A stretch of DNA of 64,000 nt. It comes from Bacteroidota bacterium. Its GTDB lineage: Bacteria; Bacteroidota; Bacteroidia; Cytophagales; Cyclobacteriaceae. The notes under the pieces are model-generated. The model was not told the origin of the DNA. It ran no database searches and saw only the letters and a program-made list of their open reading frames with translations. The stretch's first letter is position 1. Every line of letters begins with the position of its first letter. Position numbers and translations under genes: made by a program. This document shows positions 25,870 to 35,100 of the stretch, piece after piece. The stretch is from contig JAEYWY010000009.1 in the NCBI GenBank assembly GCA_023428695.1, positions 97,872 to 161,871 of the forward strand. The letters run 5' to 3'.

Positions 25870-26673
25870 ATGATTGACGAAAGCATCAGCGGCATTCTTC
25901 TCTTCGGGTCGTTCTTCCTGATCTACGGCCTGGAATACCTTTTCCCGTTAACGAACGGAAAGCGGGAACATTTCTGGGCCAACGTTGGCTGCGCTGCTTT
26001 TGTATTTACGGTAAATGTCGCGTCAACTTCAGCGACACTGGCTGTTGCCGACTTTGTAGCAACTAACAGGATCGGATTCCTGCACGTTGTTGAGATGCCA
26101 ATCTGGTTGGCGGTCATTGTGTCGATTGTGTTCCTTGATCTGTGGGCGGGATATCTTCCACATCTGCTCATGCACAGAGTTGTGTTCCTGTGGCACTTTC
26201 ACAGTATCCACCACTCAGACGATCACGTCGACGTTACCACAACATTCAGGAAACATCCGGTTGAGAGTATGGTCGGAATACTCTTTAATCTGACAGGGAT
26301 GATTATCCTCGGGCTGTCAGCGTGGATGTTGTTGATCTATCTTACGCTGTCCACATTGCATGCACAAATTGGTCACGCCAACATTGCGATACGCCCGGGA
26401 TGGGATCGGATTCTGCAACATGTGTTTGTAACACCAAACATGCATAAAGTACATCACGCGATCGCTGAAAAGGAGTCAGACTCCAACTTCAGCAACATCT
26501 TTTCTGTTTGGGACAGGATGTTTCGCACGTACCGGAGAAAGAAGAAGTATTCCGGTATCCGTTATGGCCTCGATTACGTACCGACACATTCGGTGAAAAC
26601 TTTCTGGCATTTGTTAAAGCTTCCCTGGATCAGCGCACGGTTGTTTCGTGCGAAGAGATCGAAGGTCCAATAA
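25870..26673 (+). CDS. Sterol desaturase/fatty-acid hydroxylase family protein
   Basis: A 267-residue membrane di-iron oxygenase. The ATG at 25870 is preferred to a TTG at 25861. The three histidine clusters that hold the di-iron centre are visible: HLLMH (about residue 97), HFHSIHHSDDH (about 110) and NMHKVHHA (about 195), with an extra HAQIGH between the last two. The flanking hydrophobic helices fit the ERG3/CrtR-like family, which hydroxylates or desaturates lipids at the membrane. The lipid substrate, sterol, sphingolipid-like or carotenoid, cannot be told from the sequence. A hairpin at 26723 follows. Confidence 0.82.
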   Translation: MIDESISGILLFGSFFLIYGLEYLFPLTNGKREHFWANVGCAAFVFTVNVASTSATLAVADFVATNRIGFLHVVEMPIWLAVIVSIVFLDLWAGYLPHLLMHRVVFLWHFHSIHHSDDHVDVTTTFRKHPVESMVGILFNLTGMIILGLSAWMLLIYLTLSTLHAQIGHANIAIRPGWDRILQHVFVTPNMHKVHHAIAEKESDSNFSNIFSVWDRMFRTYRRKKKYSGIRYGLDYVPTHSVKTFWHLLKLPWISARLFRAKRSKVQ

Positions 26674-26722
26674 GCTGGTCTGCGCTCACCTTAAAGCTGG
26701 CAGCAGATTTTACAAAATAAAA

Positions 26723-26752
26723 AGGTGGGACAAATGTTTTTGTTTGTCCTCA
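26723..26752. terminator. Stem-loop between the hydroxylase and receiver genes
   Basis: GTGGGACAAA pairs with TTTGTCCTCAC (one mismatch) across a T-rich loop. The run of A before the stem would be a T-tract on the minus strand, while the plus strand lacks one after the stem, so it may act as a terminator on either strand only weakly. Confidence 0.4.
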
Positions 26753-26829
26753 CAATTTCCAATTTACAGATTCGTAAAATTCTCGTGTACTGATAGAATG
26801 GCTGTTCGCTATCTCACAGTTCGGTGACT

Positions 26830-27225
26830 ATGCGAATGAAAAACGACGCAACCATTTTATTAATTGATGATGATGCGGACGACCGCGAGATATTTGAGCT
26901 CGCGCTGTCGGAGGCTGCTCCTACCTTTACGTGTATTACTGCCAGAAGCGGACTTGAGGCGCTGGACAGGTTGATCGGTGGCGATATCAAACCCGATTGC
27001 ATTTTCCTCGACCTGAATATGCCGCGTATGAATGGTGCACAATGCCTCGAAGGAATAAAAAAGGAGTCGCAGTTGAGTGATATTCCGGTTGTAATATACA
27101 CCACGAGTTCGGAAGGCCGCGACCGGGAGACAACGCTGGCGCTGGGGGCTACGGCATTCATAACCAAGCCTCCCGAAATAGGGGAGTTGATCACCGCTCT
27201 CGCAAATATCTTCGCCAATCTTTAA
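26830..27225 (+). CDS. Single-domain response regulator (CheY-like) paired with the hybrid kinase
   Basis: A receiver-only protein of about 131 residues. An earlier GTG at 26824 and a later ATG at 26836 are possible starts. It reads TILLIDDDADDREIFELALS, CIFLDLNMPRMNGAQCLEGI (phospho-acceptor Asp), then VIYTTSSEG and the Lys of AFITKPPE. It has no DNA-binding domain. The gene ends 9 nt before the hybrid kinase at 27235, so the two are co-transcribed and probably exchange phosphate. A second such receiver lies at 20390. Confidence 0.9.
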   Translation: MRMKNDATILLIDDDADDREIFELALSEAAPTFTCITARSGLEALDRLIGGDIKPDCIFLDLNMPRMNGAQCLEGIKKESQLSDIPVVIYTTSSEGRDRETTLALGATAFITKPPEIGELITALANIFANL

Positions 27226-27234
27226 AACCTCACT

Positions 27235-30200
27235 ATGCAAACAATGACTATCCCTGCTTCTCATGATTTTCTTGTTGGTGGCGGCGAAATGGGAGAGTTG
27301 GTACGAAGCACAGACTGGTCGAAGACGCCTGTTGGCCCTGTTGACAACTGGCCGCAAAGCCTGAGAACCGCTGTGAGCATTATGTTGAATGCACACTTCC
27401 CGATGTACATCGCGTGGGGTAAAGATTTTACGCAGTTCTATAATAACGGATACCGTCCGATTCTTGGTTCTACCAAACACCCTGCAGCTATGGGCCGAAG
27501 CACACGCTTCACCTTTGCAGAGATCTGGGACATTATCGGGCCTATGTTTGAAGGTGTGATGGAAGGCAAGGCCGTAGGTTTCACTGACTTTATGCTCCCG
27601 CTGGATCGACACGGGTTTACAGAGGAATGCTATTTCATTTTCTCGTACAGCCCGATCAAACAGGAAGACGGTTCAACGGGTGGTGTATTGGTTACAGTAA
27701 CTGAAACATCGGAACGGGTACTTGGTGAGCGCAGGTTAAAGGCACTGCGCGAACTCGGTGACCGGACCTATCAATCCAGAAATCTCTCTGAAACCTCGGC
27801 GACCATTCTGGAGGTACTCGATGGTAATCGTTTGGATCTGCCGTTTGCGATTTTGTATTCCATGGATGCCGCGGATGGCAAATACCGCCTCGAAGGGTGC
27901 ACTGGCATCAATGTGGATAAGTCCACGTTCCTATTTGAAAATATCCTGCACCTTGCGGGCACGAAGCCACTTGTCGCCGTACCGCTTGCCGATATCGTTG
28001 CGAACATAACATTTTCAGAAGGTGCACCATGGCCTGAAAAGCCTCACCAGTGTTGTGCATGTTTTCTTGCGCGTCCTGACCAGAAGAATGCGTTTGGTAT
28101 ACTTGTTCTGGGTATCAGTCCGAGGTTGAGGTACGATCATCAGTACCAAAACTTTTTCAAATTGCTCGGCGATCAGACAGTTACCGCGATGACAATTGCG
28201 AACGCGTTTGAAGAGGAACGTAAACGCGCAGAGGCGCTGGCGGAAATCGACAGAGCAAAAACAGCATTTTTCAGTAACATCAGTCACGAATTCAGGACAC
28301 CCCTTACCCTGATGCTTGGACCTCTTGAAGAACTACTCAGAGAGGAAGACAAGCTTCAACGAAATCATATTGACAATGCCGAGGCGGCGCACCGGAATGC
28401 GATGCGCCTGCTGCGACTTGTGAATACGCTGCTCGACTTCAGTAAGATCGAATCCGGGAGGATGGATGCGTCTTTCTGTCCGGTGGATATTGCTGTGTTT
28501 ACGCAGGATGTCATCAGTAATTTCAGGTCGATCATTGAAAACGCGGGCCTCACCCTGAACGTAAATTTCGAGCCGATCACGCATAGCGTCTACGTTGATC
28601 ACGGCATGTGGGAAAAGATCATCCTGAACCTGCTTTCGAATGCGTTCAAGTACACATTGCATGGTGCTATCACGGTTTCATTGACGCAGGAGAATAGTCA
28701 TGTGTTTCTCGCGGTGGCAGATACGGGTGTTGGTATTGCGGAAAAGGATATTCCACACATGTTTCAGCGCTTTCACCGGATAGCAGGAGCCGCCGGAAGA
28801 AGTTATGAAGGCACCGGCATCGGGTTGTCACTGGTTGCAGAACTCGTAAAGATTCACAGAGGAAGCATTGACGTCACCAGCAAGGTTGGTGAAGGCACGA
28901 CGTTTCGCATTTGTCTCCCCGTTGGACATGAACACTTGCCGGAAGAAAGTGTCTCGCATAATCCCCGCGATGACTATTCGTCGGCAATTGCAGAGTCTTT
29001 TGTCAAGGAAGCCCAGGCGCTATCGATCAACGCTTCAGACGGGAGTTCGGAACGAATAAGTGGCGAATCCGAACGCAGGCACAACACCGCTACAATTCTC
29101 GTTGTCGATGACAATGCGGATATGGTGCAGTACCTCGCGCGAATTCTTGAAAAAAATTATCATGTCGTTTCGGCTTCCAACGGGAAGGAAGCGCTTGAAG
29201 TCCTGGAGTATGTGCAACCGGATTTGGTTGTCAGTGACATCATGATGCCGGTGATGGATGGCGTGCAACTTCTTAAGGAAATCAAATCGACGCCGGGCAA
29301 ATCAAATATTCCTGTGATGCTGTTGTCGGCGCGTGCCGGTGAGGAATCGCGAATCGAAGGGTATGATCTTGGCGCGGATGACTATCTGGTTAAACCGTTC
29401 TCGGCAAAAGAACTTACGGCCAGGGTCAACGCACAGATAAAGATATCAAAAACGAGGTCGCACCTTGACCGACTGCTGAAGCAGGTGTTTGAACAGACCC
29501 CCGCGGCAATCACAATTATCAGGAAAGAGAATTACCTCGTCGAGTTTGCCAATGAGTTTTATCTGCAGTTAGTCGAAAAGGGGCCGGAGTTTGTCGGGAA
29601 GTCGTTATTTGATTCGCTTCCTCAGCTGAGAGATAAGCAAATCCCGGCACTGCTGGATTCGGTCATGGAAACCGGGATCCCTTTTGAGGGAAAGGAGGTT
29701 GAAGTTCCACTCTATCGACAGGGGCGTCGTGTACAGGCATACTTTAATTTTGTTTATCATCCACTGCGCGATCAGGACGGTGTTATCTCAGGCGTGATCG
29801 TTGTGTGTTTTGAAGTGACAGAATTGGTGAATGCAAAGAATCGAGCGGAAAAGAGTGAAGCGTTGCTCGAGGAAAAAGTAAAGGAACGAACCGCGGAACT
29901 CGAAGCAAAGAATACGCTTTTACTGAAAGCAAATACAGAGCTCGAACAATTTGCATTTGTGGCAAGTCATGATTTACAGGAACCGCTTCGCAAAATCAGG
30001 ACATTCGCGTCTATTCTTGAACGCAACTTCCCGGAGAGCGAACAGTCACGTCCATACTTTGAGAAAATTCACGCTGCTTCCGAAAAGATGGGACGGCTAA
30101 TCAAGGATGTGTTGAACTATTCACGACTTTCCGCTCACGGTGGAGCTACCGGCCCGGTGGACCTGAATCAAACGCTGGCATCTGTACTCGTTGATTTTGA

Positions 30201-30645
30201 ATTAATGATTGAGGAAAGCAGGGCGAGTGTCTTGTCGGATGACCTTCCTGTAATCGAAGGCAATGAATTGCAATTGCACCAGTTATTCGGAAATCTGCTC
30301 AGCAATGCCTTAAAGTTCTCGAAGGGCCAGCCGCGCATCTCAATAACTTCCCGCAATATCGACGCAGCCGAGTTCAGGACGCATCAACCTCATGCGGTTG
30401 GTCAACATTATGTTGAAATCCGGTTTGCGGATAACGGAATTGGATTTTCCCCGCAGTATGCCGATCAGATATTTGTGATCTTTCAGCGCCTTCACGATAA
30501 AGAGACATCCGGTACCGGCATCGGGTTAGCAGTATGCAAGAAAATTGTTGAAAACCATCATGGTCATATCAGGGTGGAGAGTGTTCCCGGCGAAGGCACG
30601 ACGTTCTTTGTGTATTTTCCGCTAGGCTGGCATCCAGTCATTTGA
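27235..30645 (+). CDS. Hybrid sensor histidine kinase with two kinase modules
   Basis: A 1136-residue soluble kinase with no clear signal peptide or membrane helix. In order: a PAS-like sensor (about 40-165), a GAF-like domain (about 170-325), HisKA with SHEFRTPLTLMLGPLEELL (His350), a HATPase (LNLLSNAFKYT, about 455-560), a receiver (ILVVDDNADMVQYLARILEK; phospho-acceptor Asp668), a PAS (about 745-870), a second HisKA with FVASHDLQEPLRKIRTFASI (His912), and a final HATPase (LFGNLLSNALKFSKG, about 1010-1130). Two kinase modules in one chain suit a cytoplasmic signal integrator. It is co-transcribed with the receiver at 26830. Confidence 0.93.
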   Translation: MQTMTIPASHDFLVGGGEMGELVRSTDWSKTPVGPVDNWPQSLRTAVSIMLNAHFPMYIAWGKDFTQFYNNGYRPILGSTKHPAAMGRSTRFTFAEIWDIIGPMFEGVMEGKAVGFTDFMLPLDRHGFTEECYFIFSYSPIKQEDGSTGGVLVTVTETSERVLGERRLKALRELGDRTYQSRNLSETSATILEVLDGNRLDLPFAILYSMDAADGKYRLEGCTGINVDKSTFLFENILHLAGTKPLVAVPLADIVANITFSEGAPWPEKPHQCCACFLARPDQKNAFGILVLGISPRLRYDHQYQNFFKLLGDQTVTAMTIANAFEEERKRAEALAEIDRAKTAFFSNISHEFRTPLTLMLGPLEELLREEDKLQRNHIDNAEAAHRNAMRLLRLVNTLLDFSKIESGRMDASFCPVDIAVFTQDVISNFRSIIENAGLTLNVNFEPITHSVYVDHGMWEKIILNLLSNAFKYTLHGAITVSLTQENSHVFLAVADTGVGIAEKDIPHMFQRFHRIAGAAGRSYEGTGIGLSLVAELVKIHRGSIDVTSKVGEGTTFRICLPVGHEHLPEESVSHNPRDDYSSAIAESFVKEAQALSINASDGSSERISGESERRHNTATILVVDDNADMVQYLARILEKNYHVVSASNGKEALEVLEYVQPDLVVSDIMMPVMDGVQLLKEIKSTPGKSNIPVMLLSARAGEESRIEGYDLGADDYLVKPFSAKELTARVNAQIKISKTRSHLDRLLKQVFEQTPAAITIIRKENYLVEFANEFYLQLVEKGPEFVGKSLFDSLPQLRDKQIPALLDSVMETGIPFEGKEVEVPLYRQGRRVQAYFNFVYHPLRDQDGVISGVIVVCFEVTELVNAKNRAEKSEALLEEKVKERTAELEAKNTLLLKANTELEQFAFVASHDLQEPLRKIRTFASILERNFPESEQSRPYFEKIHAASEKMGRLIKDVLNYSRLSAHGGATGPVDLNQTLASVLVDFELMIEESRASVLSDDLPVIEGNELQLHQLFGNLLSNALKFSKGQPRISITSRNIDAAEFRTHQPHAVGQHYVEIRFADNGIGFSPQYADQIFVIFQRLHDKETSGTGIGLAVCKKIVENHHGHIRVESVPGEGTTFFVYFPLGWHPVI

Positions 30646-30801
30646 TTTAGCAACGGTACCGGTACAGTTAGCCTGTCGTGCTCTCATTGGCGGAATCAGT
30701 TTTACCCTCGGAAGCACACACAATACATTTTTCAACATTCTGTGAGTGTCCTTGCCCATCAGGCATCGGCTTGATATTTTGCGTCCTGCTTATCCAGACA
30801 T

Positions 30802-32169
30802 ATGAAGAACGCAGTCCTTATTTTGATTTTATTCGTGTTGCCGGCATTGACGAATGCCCAGGAGACAGTCACATCATCAATGTTCCACGGTGGTAAGGAA
30901 CGCCTTGGAGTTTACGGAACCAAAGAAAACAGAGGCTTTGGTTCGCCAAAATGGATCGTGCCGACAGAAGGAAAAGTCTTTTCCTCTCCTGTCTTGCACA
31001 AAGGTTATGTCTATGTTGGAAGTGAAGACAGCAACCTTTACGCGATTGAAGCGACGGCCGGGAAGATTCAATGGAAATTCAAAACAGGCGGACCTGTTCA
31101 TTCGTCAGCAGCGGTTTACGGTACAAGGGTTTACTTTGGAAGCCTTGACGGATATTACTACGCCGTAGATCGCAGAAATGGAAGGGAGATCTGGAGGTTC
31201 AAAACCAGAGGAGAACAACTCTTTGGCGCAAAGGGATACCTGGGTCTCAAACCCCCGGACCAGTATCACGCCGACCCCTGGCAATATTTCTTGTCATCGC
31301 CAGCGGTAACCACAATTGAAGGCAAAGACGTCGTTTATTTCGGTAGCAGTGATGGCAACGTGTACGCTGTGGATGGTACAAGCGGAACACTAAAATGGTC
31401 CTTCCAGACTAATGGGCCCGTACATTCTTCACCTGCGCTGTCCAACGGCCGGGTCTTCATCGGAAGTTGGGATGCCGCAGTGTATGCGCTCGATGCCGTT
31501 ACGGGAAAATTGGTTTGGAAATTTCAGACAGGACAACAACCCGGGATGACCGGAATTCAGGCATCGCCTGCTGTTAACAACAATACGGTTTACGTAGGGG
31601 CGCGTGACGCGAAGTTTTATGCATTGGATGTTAACACCGGTTCAAAAAAGTGGGAGTATAATGCGGATAACGCCTGGATTTTGAGTACCGCGGCCCTGAA
31701 AGGCAACACGGTTTATTTCGGAACATCCGATTCCTTCAAGTTCGTAGCAGTTGATGCGTCAACCGGTGAAGAAAGATTTCACATCAAGGTGAATGGGTAT
31801 CTATATGCTTCCCCGGCAATTGTCGGGAACGTAGCTTACTTCGGCGACTTCACCGGTAAGATGTTCGCCGTCGACCTGATAGAAAGGTCAACGTCAGAAT
31901 ACGAGTTGGAAAACAGAAAGCGTTTAGCGCCAACCATCCTCGCTGACGATACGCTCAATTTCGAATTCGTGTCTAAAGGTCGGGACCTCAGCCAGTATGC
32001 CGAGCTGAAAACGTCCGTTGAGACTTTTTACAAACTGGGTTCAATTGTCTCTTCTCCGTACGTTCACGATGGTGTAGTGTACTTTGGCAGCGCCGACGGT
32101 AATGTGTATGCGTTGCAGTTGAGCGACAACGCAGTGCCACGCAGAAAAGCGAATTCGAAATCATACTAA
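30802..32169 (+). CDS. Exported PQQ-type beta-propeller protein (BamB-like)
   Basis: A 455-residue protein with a signal peptide MKNAVLILILFVLPALTNAQ. The rest is a chain of propeller blades with the PQQ-enzyme repeat W-x-F-x-T...VYFGSxDGxVYAVD: for example VYVGSEDSNLYAIEATAGKI, VYFGSSDGNVYAVDGTSGTL, VFIGSWDAAVYALDAVTGKL and YFGSADGNVYALQL at the end. About seven blades are present. It lacks the active-site residues of a PQQ dehydrogenase, so a structural or binding role in the periplasm or outer membrane is likely. It is convergent with the macroglobulin gene, the two stops 4 nt apart. Confidence 0.85.
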   Translation: MKNAVLILILFVLPALTNAQETVTSSMFHGGKERLGVYGTKENRGFGSPKWIVPTEGKVFSSPVLHKGYVYVGSEDSNLYAIEATAGKIQWKFKTGGPVHSSAAVYGTRVYFGSLDGYYYAVDRRNGREIWRFKTRGEQLFGAKGYLGLKPPDQYHADPWQYFLSSPAVTTIEGKDVVYFGSSDGNVYAVDGTSGTLKWSFQTNGPVHSSPALSNGRVFIGSWDAAVYALDAVTGKLVWKFQTGQQPGMTGIQASPAVNNNTVYVGARDAKFYALDVNTGSKKWEYNADNAWILSTAALKGNTVYFGTSDSFKFVAVDASTGEERFHIKVNGYLYASPAIVGNVAYFGDFTGKMFAVDLIERSTSEYELENRKRLAPTILADDTLNFEFVSKGRDLSQYAELKTSVETFYKLGSIVSSPYVHDGVVYFGSADGNVYALQLSDNAVPRRKANSKSY

Positions 32170-32173
32170 TCCC

Positions 32174-35100
32174 TTAGTCACTGATCCTGGTCAGTTGCGA
32201 GTCGCAGTTCGCGTTGATCACCGGGAAATACATCAATGATATCTGTGCAGGATTAACATGATAGGTTCCTGTAAATCGTGGGAGCAGGTGTACCTGGAAG
32301 ACATATGTTCCCGGTGTCATACGCTGGCAGAAGATTACCGTTCTGTCCTGAAAGTATTCGCGATGGGTTTCGATGCGATTCCACGGCTGATGCTTATCCG
32401 CATAGCTACAACCACCAGGGATCGGGATCTCAATCATCACGTGCTCCAGATCCGTGTCGCGTTTGACGATAACGATGGCTTTCATAACAATCGGTACGCC
32501 AGCCTCTAATGTCTTCTTATCGAATGAGGTCTGGATGGTGAACCCGTCGGTGCCCGCCTTTGCTTTTGTTACGCGCTCTTCTTTGTATTGCATGCAGTAG
32601 AGTGGTAGTCCACTTTCTTTGCGCAGCGATATCGACTCGCCTTCGTCAAGCTGAATTCGGTACGGGAACGTAGTGACGTCACCATTTTGTTTTCCACTGA
32701 CCCCTATTCGGGCAGGAGCTTTTTTGCTTGCGCCTTGTGCGATCATATCCGGAAGTATGCTCATCAACACGTTCGACGACTCGTATGTATTCCAGCTACC
32801 CTTGCTGCGCATTCTGATAAAGTACATTTGCATCGGCAGCTTAAGATGGCGGAGCGCACTATCCCGCGCTATAATACGATAGGCGATAGCGTTGCCTGAC
32901 AGGTCGCCGGAGTACCAGTACCGAGATCGACGAACGTCGGCGAAGTGCACTTCCTTGAGAATTGTTTCTTTTTTGTAACGCAGCAGAGAGTCGTTGTGCC
33001 ATGGAAGTTTCGTTAGCTGGCGTATCTCGAGCAACATCAGTTTTTCATTCAGCGAGGAGTACCTCGTATAGCGATTGTGTTTTTCATTTTCGCGGGCAAT
33101 GGAGTCATAGCGTCTTACGTGGGCATCGAGTATCCTGACGTAGCGCGCGTAGTCGATTGGGGCCTGCCACATGGCAAGGGCGTGCATCAACTGGATGTCG
33201 TTAAACGAAATATTTTTCAGGAATACATATTTATACGTAGCCTTTCGCGTGACGTTTTCGATATCCAGTTTCACGGTATAACCGGCATCCTTCGCAACCT
33301 TTAACGCCCGGAGGATATGCGCCGACATCCAGTACGACGTGTTCGGTGATACATCCCACCATGACCAAAGGAATTCGCTGTTTTGATTTTTGAGTAGTCG
33401 CGCGATAATGCGGTTCACGTCTTTGTCATGTTTGAATGGCTTGCCTTCATATTGCATGAGGAGTTTATAGTTTACCAATCCTATGAGTTTGGAAGCCAGC
33501 TGTTCGTTGCAATCATACCGGTAGTTGATGAGGTATCGGGCTTCCCGCGCATAGAGCTCCAGTTGATTGTCGACAATTTCCACATTGACAGTCTCACCCT
33601 TGCCGGAAGTGACGTGCAATTCGTCGCCGTTCTCCAGTATTGACAATGTCCCGTCCGCCCGCAGGGTACCATGTGGAATTACGGGGATTTTGCGCTCCTC
33701 GCCGTCGAAGTAGCCATCGTCACGCGTGAAGGAATACCGTGTTGTGATCGTATCTGTTGATGCAGGCACAATCGTCAACACTTCCTTGTGGTAACTGTCA
33801 AATGTAACGGCGCTTTCACGCGATGCTGGTCCTGACCATTGTGTACTTCCCTGAATTGTTTTGTCGGATGAGTGATTGACTACCTTGCCAAGAATGTTAC
33901 ATGTATCTCCGGCAACCAGAAAACGTGGTACTTCGAGTTCAGCCATAAGCGGTTTATATGACCGGATACTTTTTCGCGCGGTACCTGTCTGTAGCCTCCG
34001 GTTCATTCCGTAGACGACCGCATCCCAACGCGTAATGTCATCCGGGAACGTTACGGTAAACGATGAACGTCCATGGCGGTCTGTCCAGAGTCGGGGCTCC
34101 CAGAATCCGACATCCGAAAAGTTGGCGCGGATGTCTTTTAGTGCCAATAGTTCTTCATACAACTTTCGCTCGGCTTGTTTTGCTTCGTCAGGGCGCTGGG
34201 GTGAAGTAGTTCTGTCGTCTTCAGCGTCGTTCTGCCATGTTGAATTGATACCTGCGACTTTGCCACTAAGGCCACGTATACGGATCGCCGATGCTGTCAT
34301 GCTACTCCTCATCTGCATACCATATCCAACAACCACCACTTCCTGCAGCGCCATCACATCCGGTTCCATAATGATGGCAACCTGTGTTCCAGGTCGCACC
34401 TCAACTTCTTTCGATACGTATCCAATAAAGCTGACTACAATTGTCGAAGGATCATCCGGTACATCGAGGACAAAGCGTCCGTTTACATCTGCAATGGCGC
34501 CCATGGTAGTGCCCTTCACGACCACATTCGCACCCGGCAGCGGGGAATTTGTATCGTCAAGAACAGTACCATGGAGATTGCCGGTCATGTTCATCCTGCT
34601 TTCAAATGTGAGTGTTCTCGAAGACGGTTGGGGAGAACCAAAGCAGTTTCCGGTGGCGATGTTCAGCCATTCGCGTGATTCGGTGGTTGCATCATGAAGG
34701 GTGGCACCGCGGAATTCTGAAACGATCTGGGTATGCGCACGGATATTCACGTTGTTCATTCTAAAATATGTGCCGTTATTATATAGAACGATAACGTGAT
34801 GACAACCGCGAGGTATTGTAAAATAGTCGGATCCGCCGGAATAACTCCTGCAGGGAGATACCGTGATGTTGGTAGTGCAATCCTGAAACAGTACTGACGC
34901 CACACCCGATTGCGCCTCTTCATGCGGTAGCAGAACTTTTATACGACACGCATGGTCGATCAGATCGATTGTCTGCGGGTGCCACGGCTCTCTCACAAAT
35001 GGTGTTTTCCTGAGTAGTATCTCTTTGTTGATCGCAACGTCGTTCAGCGTTGTGCTGGGCCGTAACATTGTGTTTGGAAGTCGCTCCGGAGTTAGTTTGT

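Noticed and set aside
34035..34697. A 220-codon plus-strand open frame inside the macroglobulin
   Set aside because: It is antisense to well-conserved CarboxypepD_reg and plug coding sequence and has no family features.
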